Shown: positions 17,147 to 25,917, counted from the first letter of the stretch. The stretch is DNA of 64,000 nucleotides from Kitasatospora sp. NBC_01287 (GCF_026340565.1 NZ_JAPEPB010000001.1:2766501-2830500), one strand, 5' to 3'. The notes: a model not told the origin generated them from the letters alone. Program-made: numbers and translations.

Positions 17147-17162
17147 AGTTGGCTATACAACT
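17147..17162. promoter_or_regulatory. GntR-type operator, site A (before the fusion oxygenase)
   Basis: AGTTGGCTATACAACT, arms AGTTG and CAACT over a 6-bp centre, 55 bp before the fusion-gene ATG. It is one of five matching 16-bp sites in the window and has the length and symmetry of HutC/DasR-type operators. The neighbouring GntR/UTRA gene is the obvious candidate to bind it. Confidence 0.7.
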
Positions 17163-17217
17163 CGCCCTCTGCCACGGCCGCCCGCCCGGTCGGCCACCGC
17201 CTTCCGAAGGGCCCGCC

Positions 17218-18894
17218 ATGTCTGACGCCACCGCGTCGCTCTCCCGGTACTGGCTGCGCGACAACTGCCCCTGCACCGAGTGCCGCAACCCGCGCAACGG
17301 CCAGAAGCTCTTCCAGGTCACCGAGCTGCCGGAGGAGTTGGCGATCGCCGCCACCACCGAGCTGCACGGGCACCTGGAGGTGCTCTGGAACGACGGCCAC
17401 CGCTCGCGCTACCCGCTGCCCTGGCTCGCCGCCGGGAAGACCGCCGAGGCCGAGAACGCCGCCGAGAACGCCGCCGTGAACGGGAACGAGGACGAGGACG
17501 ACCGGCGCACCGAGGCCGGCAAGCGGCGCTGGCAGGCCGCCGACTTCGCCGCCGGGCTCCCCGAGGCGAACTGGGCGCAGTACCTGGCCGAGCCCGCCGA
17601 GCGGGCCGCCGTGCTGCGCGCGGTGCTGCGGCTCGGCTTCGCGGTGCTGCGCGAGGTCCCGACCACCCCGCGGCAGGTGCTCGACGTGGTGGCGAGCTTC
17701 GGCCATCCGCGGGTGACCAACTACGGCGAGCTCTTCGACGTCCGGGTCGAGCCGGACCCGAACAACCTGGCCTTCACCAGCGCGGCGATCGCCCCGCACA
17801 CCGACAACCCCTACCGCGACCCGGTGCCCACCCTGCAGGTGCTGCACTGCCTGGAGAACGCGGCGGTCGGCGGCGACTCGGGCCTGGTGGACGGCTTCCG
17901 GGCAGCCGAACTGCTGCGGGAGCAGGCACCGGAGGAGTTCGCCGTGCTGACCCGCACCCTGGTGCCGTTCGTCTTCCGCGACCGGGCCACCGAACTGCGC
18001 GCCGACCGGCCGCTGATCGAGCTGGACCCGCTCGGCCGGATCCGCGAGGTGCGGCTCAACAACCGCTCGATCGGCCGGCTGCACCTGCCCGCCGCCGAGC
18101 TCGACGCCTTCTACGCCGCCTACCGGACGTTCGCCGCGATCACCCTGCGCCCCGAGCTGCGGCTGGAGTTCCGACTCGGCGCGGGCGACTGCCTGATCTT
18201 CGACAACACCCGCCTGCTGCACGCCCGCACCGCCTTCGAGCCCGGGGACACCGCCCAGCACCGCGAGGGTCGAGGCGGGCGCCACCTGCAGGGCTGCTAC
18301 GCCGACCTGGACTCGCTCGCCTCGACCCTCGCGGTGCTGGAGAGGCGCGCCGCCGCGCTGGACGAACTGCAGCGCCTCTTCGAGGGCGAGGGCGCGGCGG
18401 AGTACCTGGGAGAGCAGGTCACCCAGGCCGAGCACATGCTGCAGGCCGCCGCGCTGGCCCAGCGCGACGGGGCGCCCGACCACCTGGTGGCCGCCGCACT
18501 GCTGCACGATGTCGGCCACTTCACCGGCGCCCTGACCGGCCGTCAGCTGATGCTGGGTCAGGACAACCACCACAGCGAGGCCGGCGCCGACTGGCTGGCG
18601 CAGTGGTTCGGCCCCGAGGTCACCGAGCCGGTGCGACTGCACGTGGCCGCCAAGCGCTACCTGTGCTCGGTCGAACCCGCCTACCGGGAGCAGCTCTCCG
18701 AGGCCTCCGCCTACACCCTGCGGGTGCAGGGCGGCCCGCTGGACGCCGAACAGGCGGCGGCCTTCGCCGAACTGCCCGGCGCCACGGACGCGGTGGCGGT
18801 CCGGCGCTGGGACGACCGGGCGAAGGCCGCTGACGCGGACACCCCGCCCTTCGAGCACTTCCGCGAGCTGCTGGCCGCCCTGATGGCGCGCTGA
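17218..18894 (+). CDS. Fusion of TauD/TmpA-like 2-oxoglutarate dioxygenase and PhnZ/TmpB-like HD oxygenase
   Basis: 558 residues carrying two enzymes of the oxidative phosphonate pathway. Residues 8-65 form the zinc domain of gamma-butyrobetaine-hydroxylase-like proteins: C17-x-C19-x2-C22 and H61. The TauD/TfdA core (about 95-360) has the iron ligands H194 and D196 in APHTDNPY and H335 in LLHARTAF. The HD part (about 385-558) matches the mixed-valence di-iron oxygenase PhnZ: Y396, E399 and H406 have the PhnZ Y24/E27/H34 spacing, followed by H430/D431, H452, H475 with K479, and RWDDRAK. In PhnY*/PhnZ or TmpA/TmpB the first enzyme hydroxylates C1 of an aminoethylphosphonate and the second cleaves C-P to phosphate plus glycine or glycine betaine. 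Exact substrate unknown. Fusion is clear and uninterrupted. Confidence 0.88.
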   Translation: MSDATASLSRYWLRDNCPCTECRNPRNGQKLFQVTELPEELAIAATTELHGHLEVLWNDGHRSRYPLPWLAAGKTAEAENAAENAAVNGNEDEDDRRTEAGKRRWQAADFAAGLPEANWAQYLAEPAERAAVLRAVLRLGFAVLREVPTTPRQVLDVVASFGHPRVTNYGELFDVRVEPDPNNLAFTSAAIAPHTDNPYRDPVPTLQVLHCLENAAVGGDSGLVDGFRAAELLREQAPEEFAVLTRTLVPFVFRDRATELRADRPLIELDPLGRIREVRLNNRSIGRLHLPAAELDAFYAAYRTFAAITLRPELRLEFRLGAGDCLIFDNTRLLHARTAFEPGDTAQHREGRGGRHLQGCYADLDSLASTLAVLERRAAALDELQRLFEGEGAAEYLGEQVTQAEHMLQAAALAQRDGAPDHLVAAALLHDVGHFTGALTGRQLMLGQDNHHSEAGADWLAQWFGPEVTEPVRLHVAAKRYLCSVEPAYREQLSEASAYTLRVQGGPLDAEQAAAFAELPGATDAVAVRRWDDRAKAADADTPPFEHFRELLAALMAR

Positions 18895-18923
18895 CCCGGC
18901 GGCCTCCCGAGGCGAGCGGGCCC

Positions 18924-19003
18924 GGGCCCCGTCCGACCCGGGCCCTGTCCGACCCGGGCCCCGTCCGATCCAGGCCCCGTCCGACCCAGACCCCGTCCGG
19001 CCG
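18924..19003. repeat. 16-bp tandem repeat, five copies
   Basis: Five head-to-tail copies of GGGCCCCGTCCGACCC with one or two changes each fill the gap between the convergent 3' ends of the fusion oxygenase and GntR genes. The internal GGGCCC can fold, but no T-tract follows. Confidence 0.85.
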
Positions 19004-19020
19004 ATCTTGCCGGACAGCTC

Positions 19021-19833
19021 CTAGTCGTCGGCGGCCCGCGCATGCCGCGAAAGCGCCGACGTCACCATCGAGTTGTGCACGCTGAAGGCGACCGTGCCGG
19101 GCAGGTAGCGGTCCTGCGACCACTCCACCGGGCGTCCGGTGGGGTCGGTGGTGCGACGGCGCTCGCGCAGCAGCGGGGCGCCGCGCCGGCAGCCGAGCAG
19201 CTTGGCGTCCTCGGCGTTGGCGGCCACCACGTCGATGGTGTGGTCGGCGTCGGTGAACAGGATGCCGTGCTCCCGCAGGTGCTCGGTGTGCGAGACCACG
19301 TCCGGCGGCAATTGGGCCACCAGCACGCCGACATGGGGCGGGTAGACGGTGCGCTCCACCATCACGGCGGTGCCCGACAGGGTGCGCAGCCGCAGCGTCA
19401 CGTACACCTCGGCGCCCGGCTCCAGGCGCAGTTGCTCGCGCTCGGCGGTGTCGGCCTGGCGGCGCACCAGCGATTCGAGCCGGCCGCCCGGCTCCTCGCC
19501 CATCGCGCGCGCCCAGTGGGTGAAGCTGAGCAGCTCGGAGAAGCTCTGCACCCGGGCGTTGCCCAGCACCACCCGGCGGGTGCCGCGGCGCGAGGTCACC
19601 AGCCCGTCGGCGCGCAGCACCGCCAGCGCCTGGCGCACGGTGCCGCGCGAGACGCCGTACCGCTCGGCCAGCGCGCCCTCCGCGGGCAGCCGGCCGGCCT
19701 CGCCGTACGCGCCGGTGGTGATCGCCTCCCGCAGGTCCGCGGCGACCTGGCGGTACAGCGCTCCACCGGTCGGGCCGCCCTGGCCCTCCTGGTCGTCCAG
19801 CCGCGTCGCGCTCCCCGTCACCGTGCCTCCCAC
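19021..19833 (-). CDS. GntR-family regulator with UTRA ligand domain
   Basis: 270 residues. The winged HTH (about 24-92) shows LYRQVAADLREAITTGAYGE, LPAEGALAERYGVSRGTVRQ and the wing TSRRGTRRVV. The UTRA domain (about 110-265) has LRTLSGTAVMVERTVYPP and the usual C-terminal EWSQDRYLPGTVAFSV, the HutC subfamily that includes PhnF and DasR. It lies between the fusion oxygenase and the importer operon, each preceded by a 16-bp dyad, and is probably their repressor or activator. GTG at 19833 and GTG at 19821 both have good ribosome sites. Confidence 0.88.
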   Translation of the reverse strand: MGGTVTGSATRLDDQEGQGGPTGGALYRQVAADLREAITTGAYGEAGRLPAEGALAERYGVSRGTVRQALAVLRADGLVTSRRGTRRVVLGNARVQSFSELLSFTHWARAMGEEPGGRLESLVRRQADTAEREQLRLEPGAEVYVTLRLRTLSGTAVMVERTVYPPHVGVLVAQLPPDVVSHTEHLREHGILFTDADHTIDVVAANAEDAKLLGCRRGAPLLRERRRTTDPTGRPVEWSQDRYLPGTVAFSVHNSMVTSALSRHARAADD

Positions 19834-20139
19834 CGGATCCCCCTCGTGCCTCGGTGTCCCGCGCGCCGTCGGCTCGGGGACGTCCCGACCCTATCGGCTC
19901 CGCCTCGATCGTTCGCACGCCAGATGAGCGGGTATCGCCCGACCGGACTTGACCGTTCCCGTAGCCGACCCCTGTTCTGGGGCGCCCGTTCACCTCCTGG
20001 TCATCCAGCTCCGGCGTACTGTCCCCGTCGGACGAAGTTGGCTGGCCAACTTGAACCCGGCTCCCCTCCCTGTCGCAGAAGCAGCCCCGAACACTCCTGC
20101 CTCGCGACCCTGCCGCACCCCGATCCAGGAGATCCTCCC
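19834..20139. promoter_or_regulatory. Divergent control region between gntR-like gene and importer operon
   Basis: About 306 bp between the regulator start and the binding-protein start. The only strong element is the operator at 20035-20052. No additional copy of the 16-bp dyad lies near the regulator's own start, so autoregulation would have to act from that one site. Confidence 0.5.
20035..20052. promoter_or_regulatory. GntR-type operator, site B (before the ABC importer)
   Basis: AAGTTGGCTGGCCAACTT is a perfect 18-bp palindrome with 8-bp arms and TG centre. It contains the same AGTTG-N6-CAACT core as site A, and lies 87 bp before the binding-protein start. Confidence 0.75.
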
Positions 20140-21294
20140 GTGACCGTGCACCGTGCCCGTACCGCTGCCCTCGCGGCGGTGCTGACCTGCGCCGCGCTCT
20201 CTCTCACCGCCTGCGGCTCCGCCGGCTCCTCGACCGCGAGCAGCGGTGACAGCAAGGCGAAGACCGCCACCTCGGCCGCCGACCTCGGGGGGATGGACGC
20301 GCTCGTCGCGGCCGCCAAGAAGGAGGGGAACCTGCACGTCATCACCCTCCCCCGCGACTGGGCCAACTACGGCGTCCTGATGGACGGCTTCACCAAGAAG
20401 TACGGCATCAAGATCGAGGACGAGAACCCGGACGGCACCAGCCAGGACGAGATCAACGCGATCACCTCCCGCAAGGGCCAGGACCGCGGCCCGGACGTCG
20501 TCGACGTGGGCACCGCGTTCGCCATCTCCGGTGCCCAGCAGGGCCTCTTCGCGCCGTACAAGGTCGCCTCCTACGACCAGATCCCGGCCTCGATGAAGGC
20601 GTCCGACGCCACCAGCTACAACGACTACGGCGGCTACGTCTCCATCGGCTGCGACGCCAAGAAGGTCAACCCCTGCCCCAAGACCTTCGCCGACCTGCTG
20701 AACCCGGCCTACAAGGGCATGGTCGCGCTGAACGGCAACCCGACCAAGGCCAACGCCGCGCTCAGCGGTGTCTGGGCGGCCGCGCTCGCCAACGGCGGTT
20801 CGCTGGACAACATCCAGCCCGGCATCGACTTCTTCGGCAAGCTGAAGGCCGCCGGCAACTTCAACCCGGTCGAGGCCACCTCCGCCACCGTGCAGAACGG
20901 CGAGACCCCGATCACCATCGACTGGTCGTACCTGAACACCGGTTACACCGCCCAGTACGCCAGCAAGGGCATCGACTGGCAGGTGTCGATCCCCTCGGAC
21001 GGCAGCTTCGCCCAGTTCTACAACCAGGCCATCAGCAAGTACGCGCCGCACCCGGCCGCCGCTCGCCTGTGGGAGGAGTACCTCTACAGCGCCGAGGGCC
21101 AGAACGGCTTCCTGGGCGGCTACGCCACCCCGGCGCTGTTCGACCCGATGAAGACCGCGGGCACCCTGGACGCGTCCGCCGTCGCCAAGCTGCCGGCCAT
21201 CGCCAAGCCGTTCACCACCTTCCCGACCCAGGCGCAGCAGGACGCGGCGAAGGCCGCCATCACGTCCAACTGGTCCAAGGCCATCGGGGGCTGA
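20140..21294 (+). CDS. ABC importer substrate-binding lipoprotein (putative phosphonate/aminoethylphosphonate)
   Basis: 384 residues from a GTG with AGGAG upstream. The lipoprotein signal peptide ends in the lipobox LTAC, so Cys is lipidated outside the membrane. The fold is a family 1-type binding protein related to iron/putrescine/2-aminoethylphosphonate receptors, with GNLHVITLPRDWANYGVLMD, the hinge region PDVVDVGTAFAISG and the C-terminal NWSKAIGG. It starts the operon binding protein, permease, permease, ATPase, HAD, SMR. Phosphonate specificity is inferred from the neighbouring C-P oxygenase and shared operator. Confidence 0.87.
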   Translation: MTVHRARTAALAAVLTCAALSLTACGSAGSSTASSGDSKAKTATSAADLGGMDALVAAAKKEGNLHVITLPRDWANYGVLMDGFTKKYGIKIEDENPDGTSQDEINAITSRKGQDRGPDVVDVGTAFAISGAQQGLFAPYKVASYDQIPASMKASDATSYNDYGGYVSIGCDAKKVNPCPKTFADLLNPAYKGMVALNGNPTKANAALSGVWAAALANGGSLDNIQPGIDFFGKLKAAGNFNPVEATSATVQNGETPITIDWSYLNTGYTAQYASKGIDWQVSIPSDGSFAQFYNQAISKYAPHPAAARLWEEYLYSAEGQNGFLGGYATPALFDPMKTAGTLDASAVAKLPAIAKPFTTFPTQAQQDAAKAAITSNWSKAIGG

Positions 21295-21302
21295 CCCACA
21301 CG

Positions 21303-22268
21303 ATGACTACGGCTCCCACCCCGGTGCCGACCTCCACCGCCGCTGACCTCAGCGGCGGTGGGGGGACCCCCGGTACCGCGACTCCCGCTTCCCCGGCCGC
21401 CCCCACGGCCAACCGCCGCCGCAAGGCCGGCACCCGCGCCTGGCTGGGCGCGCTGCCACTGATGGTGTTCTTCGCCGTCGGCTTCGGCCTGCCCGCGATC
21501 GCCATCGCGATCGGCGCGTTCACCACCTCCTCCGACGCCCCGAACGGCGGCGGAACCTTCACCCTCTCGAACCTGACCGCCTCGCTCCAGGGCGGCTACC
21601 TGACGGCGCTGCTCGGCAGCATCAAGCTCTCCGCGCTGACCGCGCTGGTCGGCACCGTGCTCGGCCTGCCGCTGGCCCAGGCGGTGGCCACCTCCCGCTG
21701 GCGCTTCGTGCGCGAGGCGGTGCAGTCCGGCTCCGGCGTGCTGGCCAACTTCGGCGGTGTGCCGCTGGCCTTCATGTTCGTCGCCACGCTCGGCAACGCC
21801 GGCGAGGTCACCACGGGCCTGGGCCTGAAGAAGTACGGCTGGAGCCTGTACACCTTCGACGGCCTGGCCGTCGTCTACCTGTACTTCCTGATCCCGCTGA
21901 TGATCCTCACCATCACCCCGGCCCTGGAGGGCCTGCGGGTGCAGTGGCGCGAGGCGGCGGCGAACAACGGCGCCACCACCTTCCAGTACTGGCGCCACGT
22001 CGCGCTGCCGGTGCTGCTGCCCTCGCTGCTGGGCGGCTACGTGCTGCTCTTCGGCGCCTCGTTCGCCGCGTACGCGACCGCCGAGGCCATGGTCGGCAGC
22101 TCGATCCCGCTGATCTCGATGCAGATCGGCGACGCGCTCTCCGGCAACGTGCTGGTCGGCCAGGGCAACCTGGCCCTCGCGCTCGGTCTCGACATGATCG
22201 TGGTCGCCTGCCTGGTCATGGCGATCTACCTGCCCCTCCAGCGCCGGAGTGCCAAGTGGCTCAGCTGA
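21303..22268 (+). CDS. ABC importer permease 1
   Basis: 321 residues. After a Pro/Ala/Thr-rich cytoplasmic start of about 45 residues there are six predicted membrane helices. The EAA coupling loop reads WREAAANNGATTFQYWRHVA, followed by LPVLLPSLLGGYVLLFG. It belongs to the binding-protein-dependent transport family used by spermidine, iron and phosphonate importers. It begins 8 bp after the binding-protein stop and overlaps the second permease by 13 bp. Confidence 0.92.
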   Translation: MTTAPTPVPTSTAADLSGGGGTPGTATPASPAAPTANRRRKAGTRAWLGALPLMVFFAVGFGLPAIAIAIGAFTTSSDAPNGGGTFTLSNLTASLQGGYLTALLGSIKLSALTALVGTVLGLPLAQAVATSRWRFVREAVQSGSGVLANFGGVPLAFMFVATLGNAGEVTTGLGLKKYGWSLYTFDGLAVVYLYFLIPLMILTITPALEGLRVQWREAAANNGATTFQYWRHVALPVLLPSLLGGYVLLFGASFAAYATAEAMVGSSIPLISMQIGDALSGNVLVGQGNLALALGLDMIVVACLVMAIYLPLQRRSAKWLS

Positions 22269-23095
22269 CTTCCAAGGCCGCCCTGGGCCGCCTGCGTCCC
22301 GGCCGGGCCGGCGTCCTGCTGCTGGCCGCGGTCTACTTCTTCGTGCCGATGGGCGCCTCGCTCTGGTTCAGCGTCGACGACTACCACGGCGGCGTCACCT
22401 TCAACGCCTACACCAAGCTGCTCGGCGCCCCCGGCTTCCTGGACGCGCTCTACCTCAGCCTGGAACTGGCCGCCGCCACCGTGGTGGTGCTGCTGCTGGT
22501 CCTGGTGCCGGCGCTGCTCGCGGCCCGGCTGGGCGCACCCAGGCTGCGCCCGGTGGTCGAGGTCATGTGCTCGCTGCCGCTGGTGGTCCCGGTGGTCGCG
22601 CTCACCACCGGCATCGTCGGCGTGCTGCGCTGGGGTCCCGACCACTTCGCGAACTCGCCGCTCTTCCAGACCTTCGTGGCGATCCAGAACCCGAGCTTCC
22701 CGGTGGTGCTGCTGGTCGCCTACGTGCTGATGGCGCTGCCCTTCGCCTACCGCGCGCTGGACGGCGGACTGCGCGGGGTGGACGTCGTGACGCTGGTCGA
22801 GGCCGCCCGCAACTGCGGTGCGAGCTACCCGCGCGCGGTCTTCTCGGTGGTGCTGCCCAACCTGCGCAGCGCGCTGCTGAGCGCCTCGGTGCTCACCGTC
22901 GCCCTGGTGCTCGGCGAGTTCACCACCGCCTCGATCCTCGGTTTCCAGCCCTTCTCGGTGTGGATCAACTCGTACGGCAAGACGGACGGCCAGATGTCCG
23001 TCGCGGTCTCGATGATCAGTCTGCTGGTCGTCTGGGTCGTGCTGCTGCTGATGTCCGTCGTCGGCAACCGCGGTCGCAAGGCCGCGCGTTCCTGA
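22256..23095 (+). CDS. ABC importer permease 2
   Basis: 279 residues from a GTG inside the end of permease 1, with GGAG 6 bases upstream, so the two are coupled. Six membrane helices; the EAA loop is LVEAARNCGASYPRAVFSVV followed by LPNLRSALLSASVL. It should form the heterodimeric pore with permease 1. About 115 bp separate it from the ATPase gene, with no strong hairpin. Confidence 0.92.
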   Translation: MAQLTSKAALGRLRPGRAGVLLLAAVYFFVPMGASLWFSVDDYHGGVTFNAYTKLLGAPGFLDALYLSLELAAATVVVLLLVLVPALLAARLGAPRLRPVVEVMCSLPLVVPVVALTTGIVGVLRWGPDHFANSPLFQTFVAIQNPSFPVVLLVAYVLMALPFAYRALDGGLRGVDVVTLVEAARNCGASYPRAVFSVVLPNLRSALLSASVLTVALVLGEFTTASILGFQPFSVWINSYGKTDGQMSVAVSMISLLVVWVVLLLMSVVGNRGRKAARS

Positions 23096-23210
23096 CCGCA
23101 CCCCGCATCGCGCCCTGCCTCGCGCCCTGCCTCGCGCCTCGCGTCGCCGCTCGCCGGCGCGGATTCGATCGCGTACGATCCCCACGCACTTTCCTCCAGG
23201 AGTTCCCCTC

Positions 23211-24305
23211 ATGACCACGGCCGCCACCGTCCCCACCGGAGTGCCGCTCGCACCCGGCAGCGCCACCGTCGAGTTCCGCTCGCTGCGGCGCGCCTTCGGC
23301 AGCACCGTCGCGCTCGACGGACTCGACCTGACCGTCCACCCCGGCGAGTTGCTCGCGCTGCTCGGCCCCTCCGGCTGCGGCAAGACCACCGCGCTGCGGA
23401 TCCTGGCCGGCTTCGAGAGCCACGACTCCGGCGAGGTGCTGGTGGACGGCCAGGACGTCACCGCGATCCCCGCGCACAAGCGCGACGCGGGCATGGTCTT
23501 CCAGTCCTACAGCCTCTTCCCGCACCTGACCGCGCTGGACAACGTCTCCTTCGGCCTGAAGATGCGCGGCATCGGCAAGGACGAGCGGCGCAAGCGCGCG
23601 ATGGAGCTGCTGGAGCTGGTCGGCCTGCCGCAGCGCGCCGCCCACTTCCCGCACCAGATGTCCGGCGGCCAGCAGCAGCGCATCGCGCTGGCCCGCGCGC
23701 TGGCGCTGCAGCCCCGGGTGCTGCTGCTCGACGAGCCGCTCTCCGCGCTGGACGCCAAGGTCCGGCTCAACCTGCGCGAGGAGATCCGCCGGCTGCAGCA
23801 GGAGCTGGGCATCACCACCCTCTTCGTCACGCACGACCAGGAGGAGGCGCTCTCGATGGCCGACCGGGTCGCGGTGCTGCGGGCCGGCCGCCTGGAGCAG
23901 TGCGCCACCCCGGGCGAGCTCTACGCGCGCCCCGCCACGGCCTTCGTCGCCCAGTTCGTCGGTACCATGAGCCGGATCCCGGCGGTGCGAGCGGGCGAGC
24001 AGGTCGAGGTCCTCGGCCGCCGCCACGCGGTGGACGGCGCGCTGCCGGCCACGGGCGAGCTGGACGTGCTGGTGCGCCCGGAGAACGTCCTCCTCACCCC
24101 GGCCGCGGACGGGCCCGCGGTGGTGGTCGGCGCCAGCTTCCTGGGCGCTGTCACCCGGCTCACCGTCCGCCTCGCCGACGGCACCACGGTCAAGGCCGAC
24201 CTGCCCACCGAGGACGCGGCCCGGCTGCCGGTGGGCGGCAACGCCGACCTCACGCTGCCCCAGCGCCCGGTGCTGGTCGACGTCCGCACCGGCGCGGAGC
24301 AGTGA
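23211..24305 (+). CDS. ABC importer ATP-binding subunit
   Basis: 364 residues. Walker A GPSGCGKTT, Q-loop VFQSYSLFPHLTALDN, signature MSGGQQQRIALARALA, Walker B VLLLDEPLSALDAKVR and H-loop FVTHDQEEAL are all intact. A C-terminal TOBE-type regulatory domain (about 285-360) follows, as in PotA/FbpC-like ATPases. It powers the two permeases upstream. Its stop overlaps the HAD start as GTGA. Confidence 0.95.
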   Translation: MTTAATVPTGVPLAPGSATVEFRSLRRAFGSTVALDGLDLTVHPGELLALLGPSGCGKTTALRILAGFESHDSGEVLVDGQDVTAIPAHKRDAGMVFQSYSLFPHLTALDNVSFGLKMRGIGKDERRKRAMELLELVGLPQRAAHFPHQMSGGQQQRIALARALALQPRVLLLDEPLSALDAKVRLNLREEIRRLQQELGITTLFVTHDQEEALSMADRVAVLRAGRLEQCATPGELYARPATAFVAQFVGTMSRIPAVRAGEQVEVLGRRHAVDGALPATGELDVLVRPENVLLTPAADGPAVVVGASFLGAVTRLTVRLADGTTVKADLPTEDAARLPVGGNADLTLPQRPVLVDVRTGAEQ

Positions 24306-24982
24306 TCGCCGCCATGACCGCGCAGCTCCCGCAGGCCGTCCTCTTCGACATGGACGGCACCCTGGTCGACACCGAGCACCTCTGGTGGGAGGCCACCGCG
24401 GAGGTCGCCGCCGGCCTCGGCCACCTCCTCACCGACGCGGACCAGCCGGAGGTGCTCGGCCACGCGGTCGAGCACACCGCGGCCCACCTGGACCGGGTGG
24501 CCCCCGCCTCCCCGGGCGTCGACGAGCTGGCCGCCCGGCTCAACGCGGCCTTCACCGGCCGGGTCGCCGCCCAGGTGGTCCCCCGCCCCGGCGCGCTCGC
24601 CCTGCTCGCCCGGCTGCGCGACGCCGCGGTGCCCACCGCCCTGGTCTCCGCCTCGCCCCGGCAGGTGGTCGACCTGGTGCTCGGCCAGCTCGGCCGCGAC
24701 TGGTTCACCGTCACGCTGGCCGCCGAGGACACCCCGCGCACCAAGCCCGACCCGGCCCCCTACCTGGCCGCCGCCGCGCACCTGGGCCTGGACCCGGCCG
24801 ACTGCGTCGCCGTCGAGGACACCCCGACCGGCGTCGCCTCCGCCCACGCGGCCGGCTGCGCCGTGCTCGCCGTCCCCTCCTCGGCGGCGCCCATCCCGCA
24901 GGCCCCCGGCATCACCATGCTGGCCAGTCTCACCGAGGCGGACCTCCCGATGCTGGCCGCGCTGACCGGCCCGCGAGAATAG
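24302..24982 (+). CDS. HAD-superfamily phosphatase in the importer operon
   Basis: 226 residues from a GTG overlapping the ATPase stop; an ATG at 24314 lacks a ribosome site. Motif I is LFDMDGTLVDTEHLW (nucleophile and acid/base Asp), motif II LVSAS, motif III Lys in RTKPDPAPY, motif IV VEDTPTGVASAHAAG. The cap is helical, so it is a subclass IA phosphatase acting on a small phosphorylated molecule. In an importer operon it may act on an imported phosphoester; it lacks the Lys signature of phosphonoacetaldehyde hydrolases, so it is probably not PhnX. Confidence 0.88.
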   Translation: MIAAMTAQLPQAVLFDMDGTLVDTEHLWWEATAEVAAGLGHLLTDADQPEVLGHAVEHTAAHLDRVAPASPGVDELAARLNAAFTGRVAAQVVPRPGALALLARLRDAAVPTALVSASPRQVVDLVLGQLGRDWFTVTLAAEDTPRTKPDPAPYLAAAAHLGLDPADCVAVEDTPTGVASAHAAGCAVLAVPSSAAPIPQAPGITMLASLTEADLPMLAALTGPRE

Positions 24983-24987
24983 AACCC

Positions 24988-25311
24988 ATGCCCTCCTTCC
25001 TGCTCCTCGCCTTCGCCATCCTGAGCGAGGTCTGCGCCACCAGCTGCCTCAAGCTGACCGACGGCTTCAGCAAGCTCTGGCCCAGCGTGGGGGTCGGCAT
25101 CGGCTACGTGCTCTCCTTCCTGCTGCTCGGGCAGGCCCTGAAGCACATCCCGGTCTCCGTCGCCTACGCGATCTGGTCGGGCGCGGGCACCGCGGCCGTC
25201 GCCGCCATCGGCGTCGTCGCCTTCGGCGAGCACCTGGGCAAGCCGCAGCTGGCGGGCATCGCGCTAATCATCGTGGGCGTGGTGCTGCTCAACCTGCGCG
25301 CCTCGCACTGA
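24988..25311 (+). CDS. Small multidrug resistance (SMR) family transporter
   Basis: 107 residues, four membrane helices. The essential membrane Glu near residue 14 is in FAILSEVCATSCLK, and the conserved AYAIWSGAGTAAVA and LIIVGVVLLNL motifs are present. SMR dimers exchange protons for quaternary or guanidinium cations. Beside a predicted phosphonate pathway whose product could be glycine betaine or a methylated amine, export of a quaternary amine is conceivable. It follows the HAD gene by 5 bp and ends at a strong terminator. Confidence 0.92.
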   Translation: MPSFLLLAFAILSEVCATSCLKLTDGFSKLWPSVGVGIGYVLSFLLLGQALKHIPVSVAYAIWSGAGTAAVAAIGVVAFGEHLGKPQLAGIALIIVGVVLLNLRASH

Positions 25312-25359
25312 ACGCCGAAGGGGTGCACGCCGGGCCGGCGGGCACCCCTTCGGCGTTCA
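25309..25359. terminator. Bidirectional terminator, 18-bp perfect stem
   Basis: The SMR stop codon starts the 18-base arm TGAACGCCGAAGGGGTGC, which pairs perfectly with 25342-25359 across a 15-base loop. It sits between the convergent SMR and flavoprotein genes and so can end transcription from both sides. Confidence 0.85.
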
Positions 25360-25896
25360 CGCCAGCGCGGCGAGTGCCAGGTCCCAAGGGAAGACGGCAG
25401 GATCGCCCTGCCCCGGCTCGTTCGGCACGAACCCACCCTCCCCCAGCAGCACCCGCACCCCCGAGCCGCGCAGCGCCTCGACGCTCCGCTCGAACTGCGG
25501 ATGCGCCAGGAAGGCCCGGTTCACGCACGGCATGGTGACCAGCGGGATCCCCTTACCGATCGCCTCCGCCGCGAAGCCCACGATGAACGAGCCGGTGATC
25601 CCCTGCGCCCAGGCGTTGAGCGTGTTGAACGTCGCCGGGGCGAGCAGCGCCGCGCGGGCGGGCGGCCACACGTCCGGCTCGCCGGGCATCCGGTACCGGC
25701 TCCGCACCGGATGCCCCGTCAACTCCGCGAGCCGGTCGATCTCGTCGGCCAGCCACAGCGCGGCCGTCGGCGTCAACCCGAGGCAGACGTCCCACCCTGC
25801 CGCCTGGGCCCGCTCCACCACCGCCCCGATGCCGAGCACCGGCGGCGCGGCGGAGCCCAGCAGGTACAGCACCCGATCAGTCGTCATAACGCCCAT
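25357..25896 (-). CDS. Flavoprotein of the Dfp/PPC-decarboxylase fold
   Basis: 179 residues. The Rossmann-like fold opens with VLYLLGSAAPPVLGIGAVVE and has the FMN-binding stretch ALLAPATFNTLNAWAQGITG, then IPLVTMPCVNRAFLAHP, which resembles the substrate/cofactor clamp of phosphopantothenoylcysteine decarboxylase and EpiD-like proteins. Many actinobacteria carry such stand-alone flavoproteins of unknown role. It is divergent from the degraded SMR fragment and beside the tetrapyrrole-enzyme paralogues, but no functional link can be shown. Confidence 0.8.
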   Translation of the reverse strand: MGVMTTDRVLYLLGSAAPPVLGIGAVVERAQAAGWDVCLGLTPTAALWLADEIDRLAELTGHPVRSRYRMPGEPDVWPPARAALLAPATFNTLNAWAQGITGSFIVGFAAEAIGKGIPLVTMPCVNRAFLAHPQFERSVEALRGSGVRVLLGEGGFVPNEPGQGDPAVFPWDLALAALA

Positions 25897-25917
25897 GCAA
25901 TCATGCTGCTTTCAGTG

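Noticed and set aside
16175..18858. Long minus-strand frames opposite the FAD oxidase and the fusion oxygenase
   Set aside because: Biased composition without domains; the plus-strand products have complete active sites.
17218..18894. Possible sequencing artefact joining two separate genes tmpA and tmpB
   Set aside because: The linker is in frame with no internal ribosome site, and both domains keep all ligands, so a true fusion is the simpler reading. A check with raw reads would settle it.
24302..24982. HAD gene in the importer operon as phosphonoacetaldehyde hydrolase PhnX
   Set aside because: Motif I is the ordinary DMDGTLVDTE and there is no Lys at the Schiff-base position; the HAD at 56795 fits much better.
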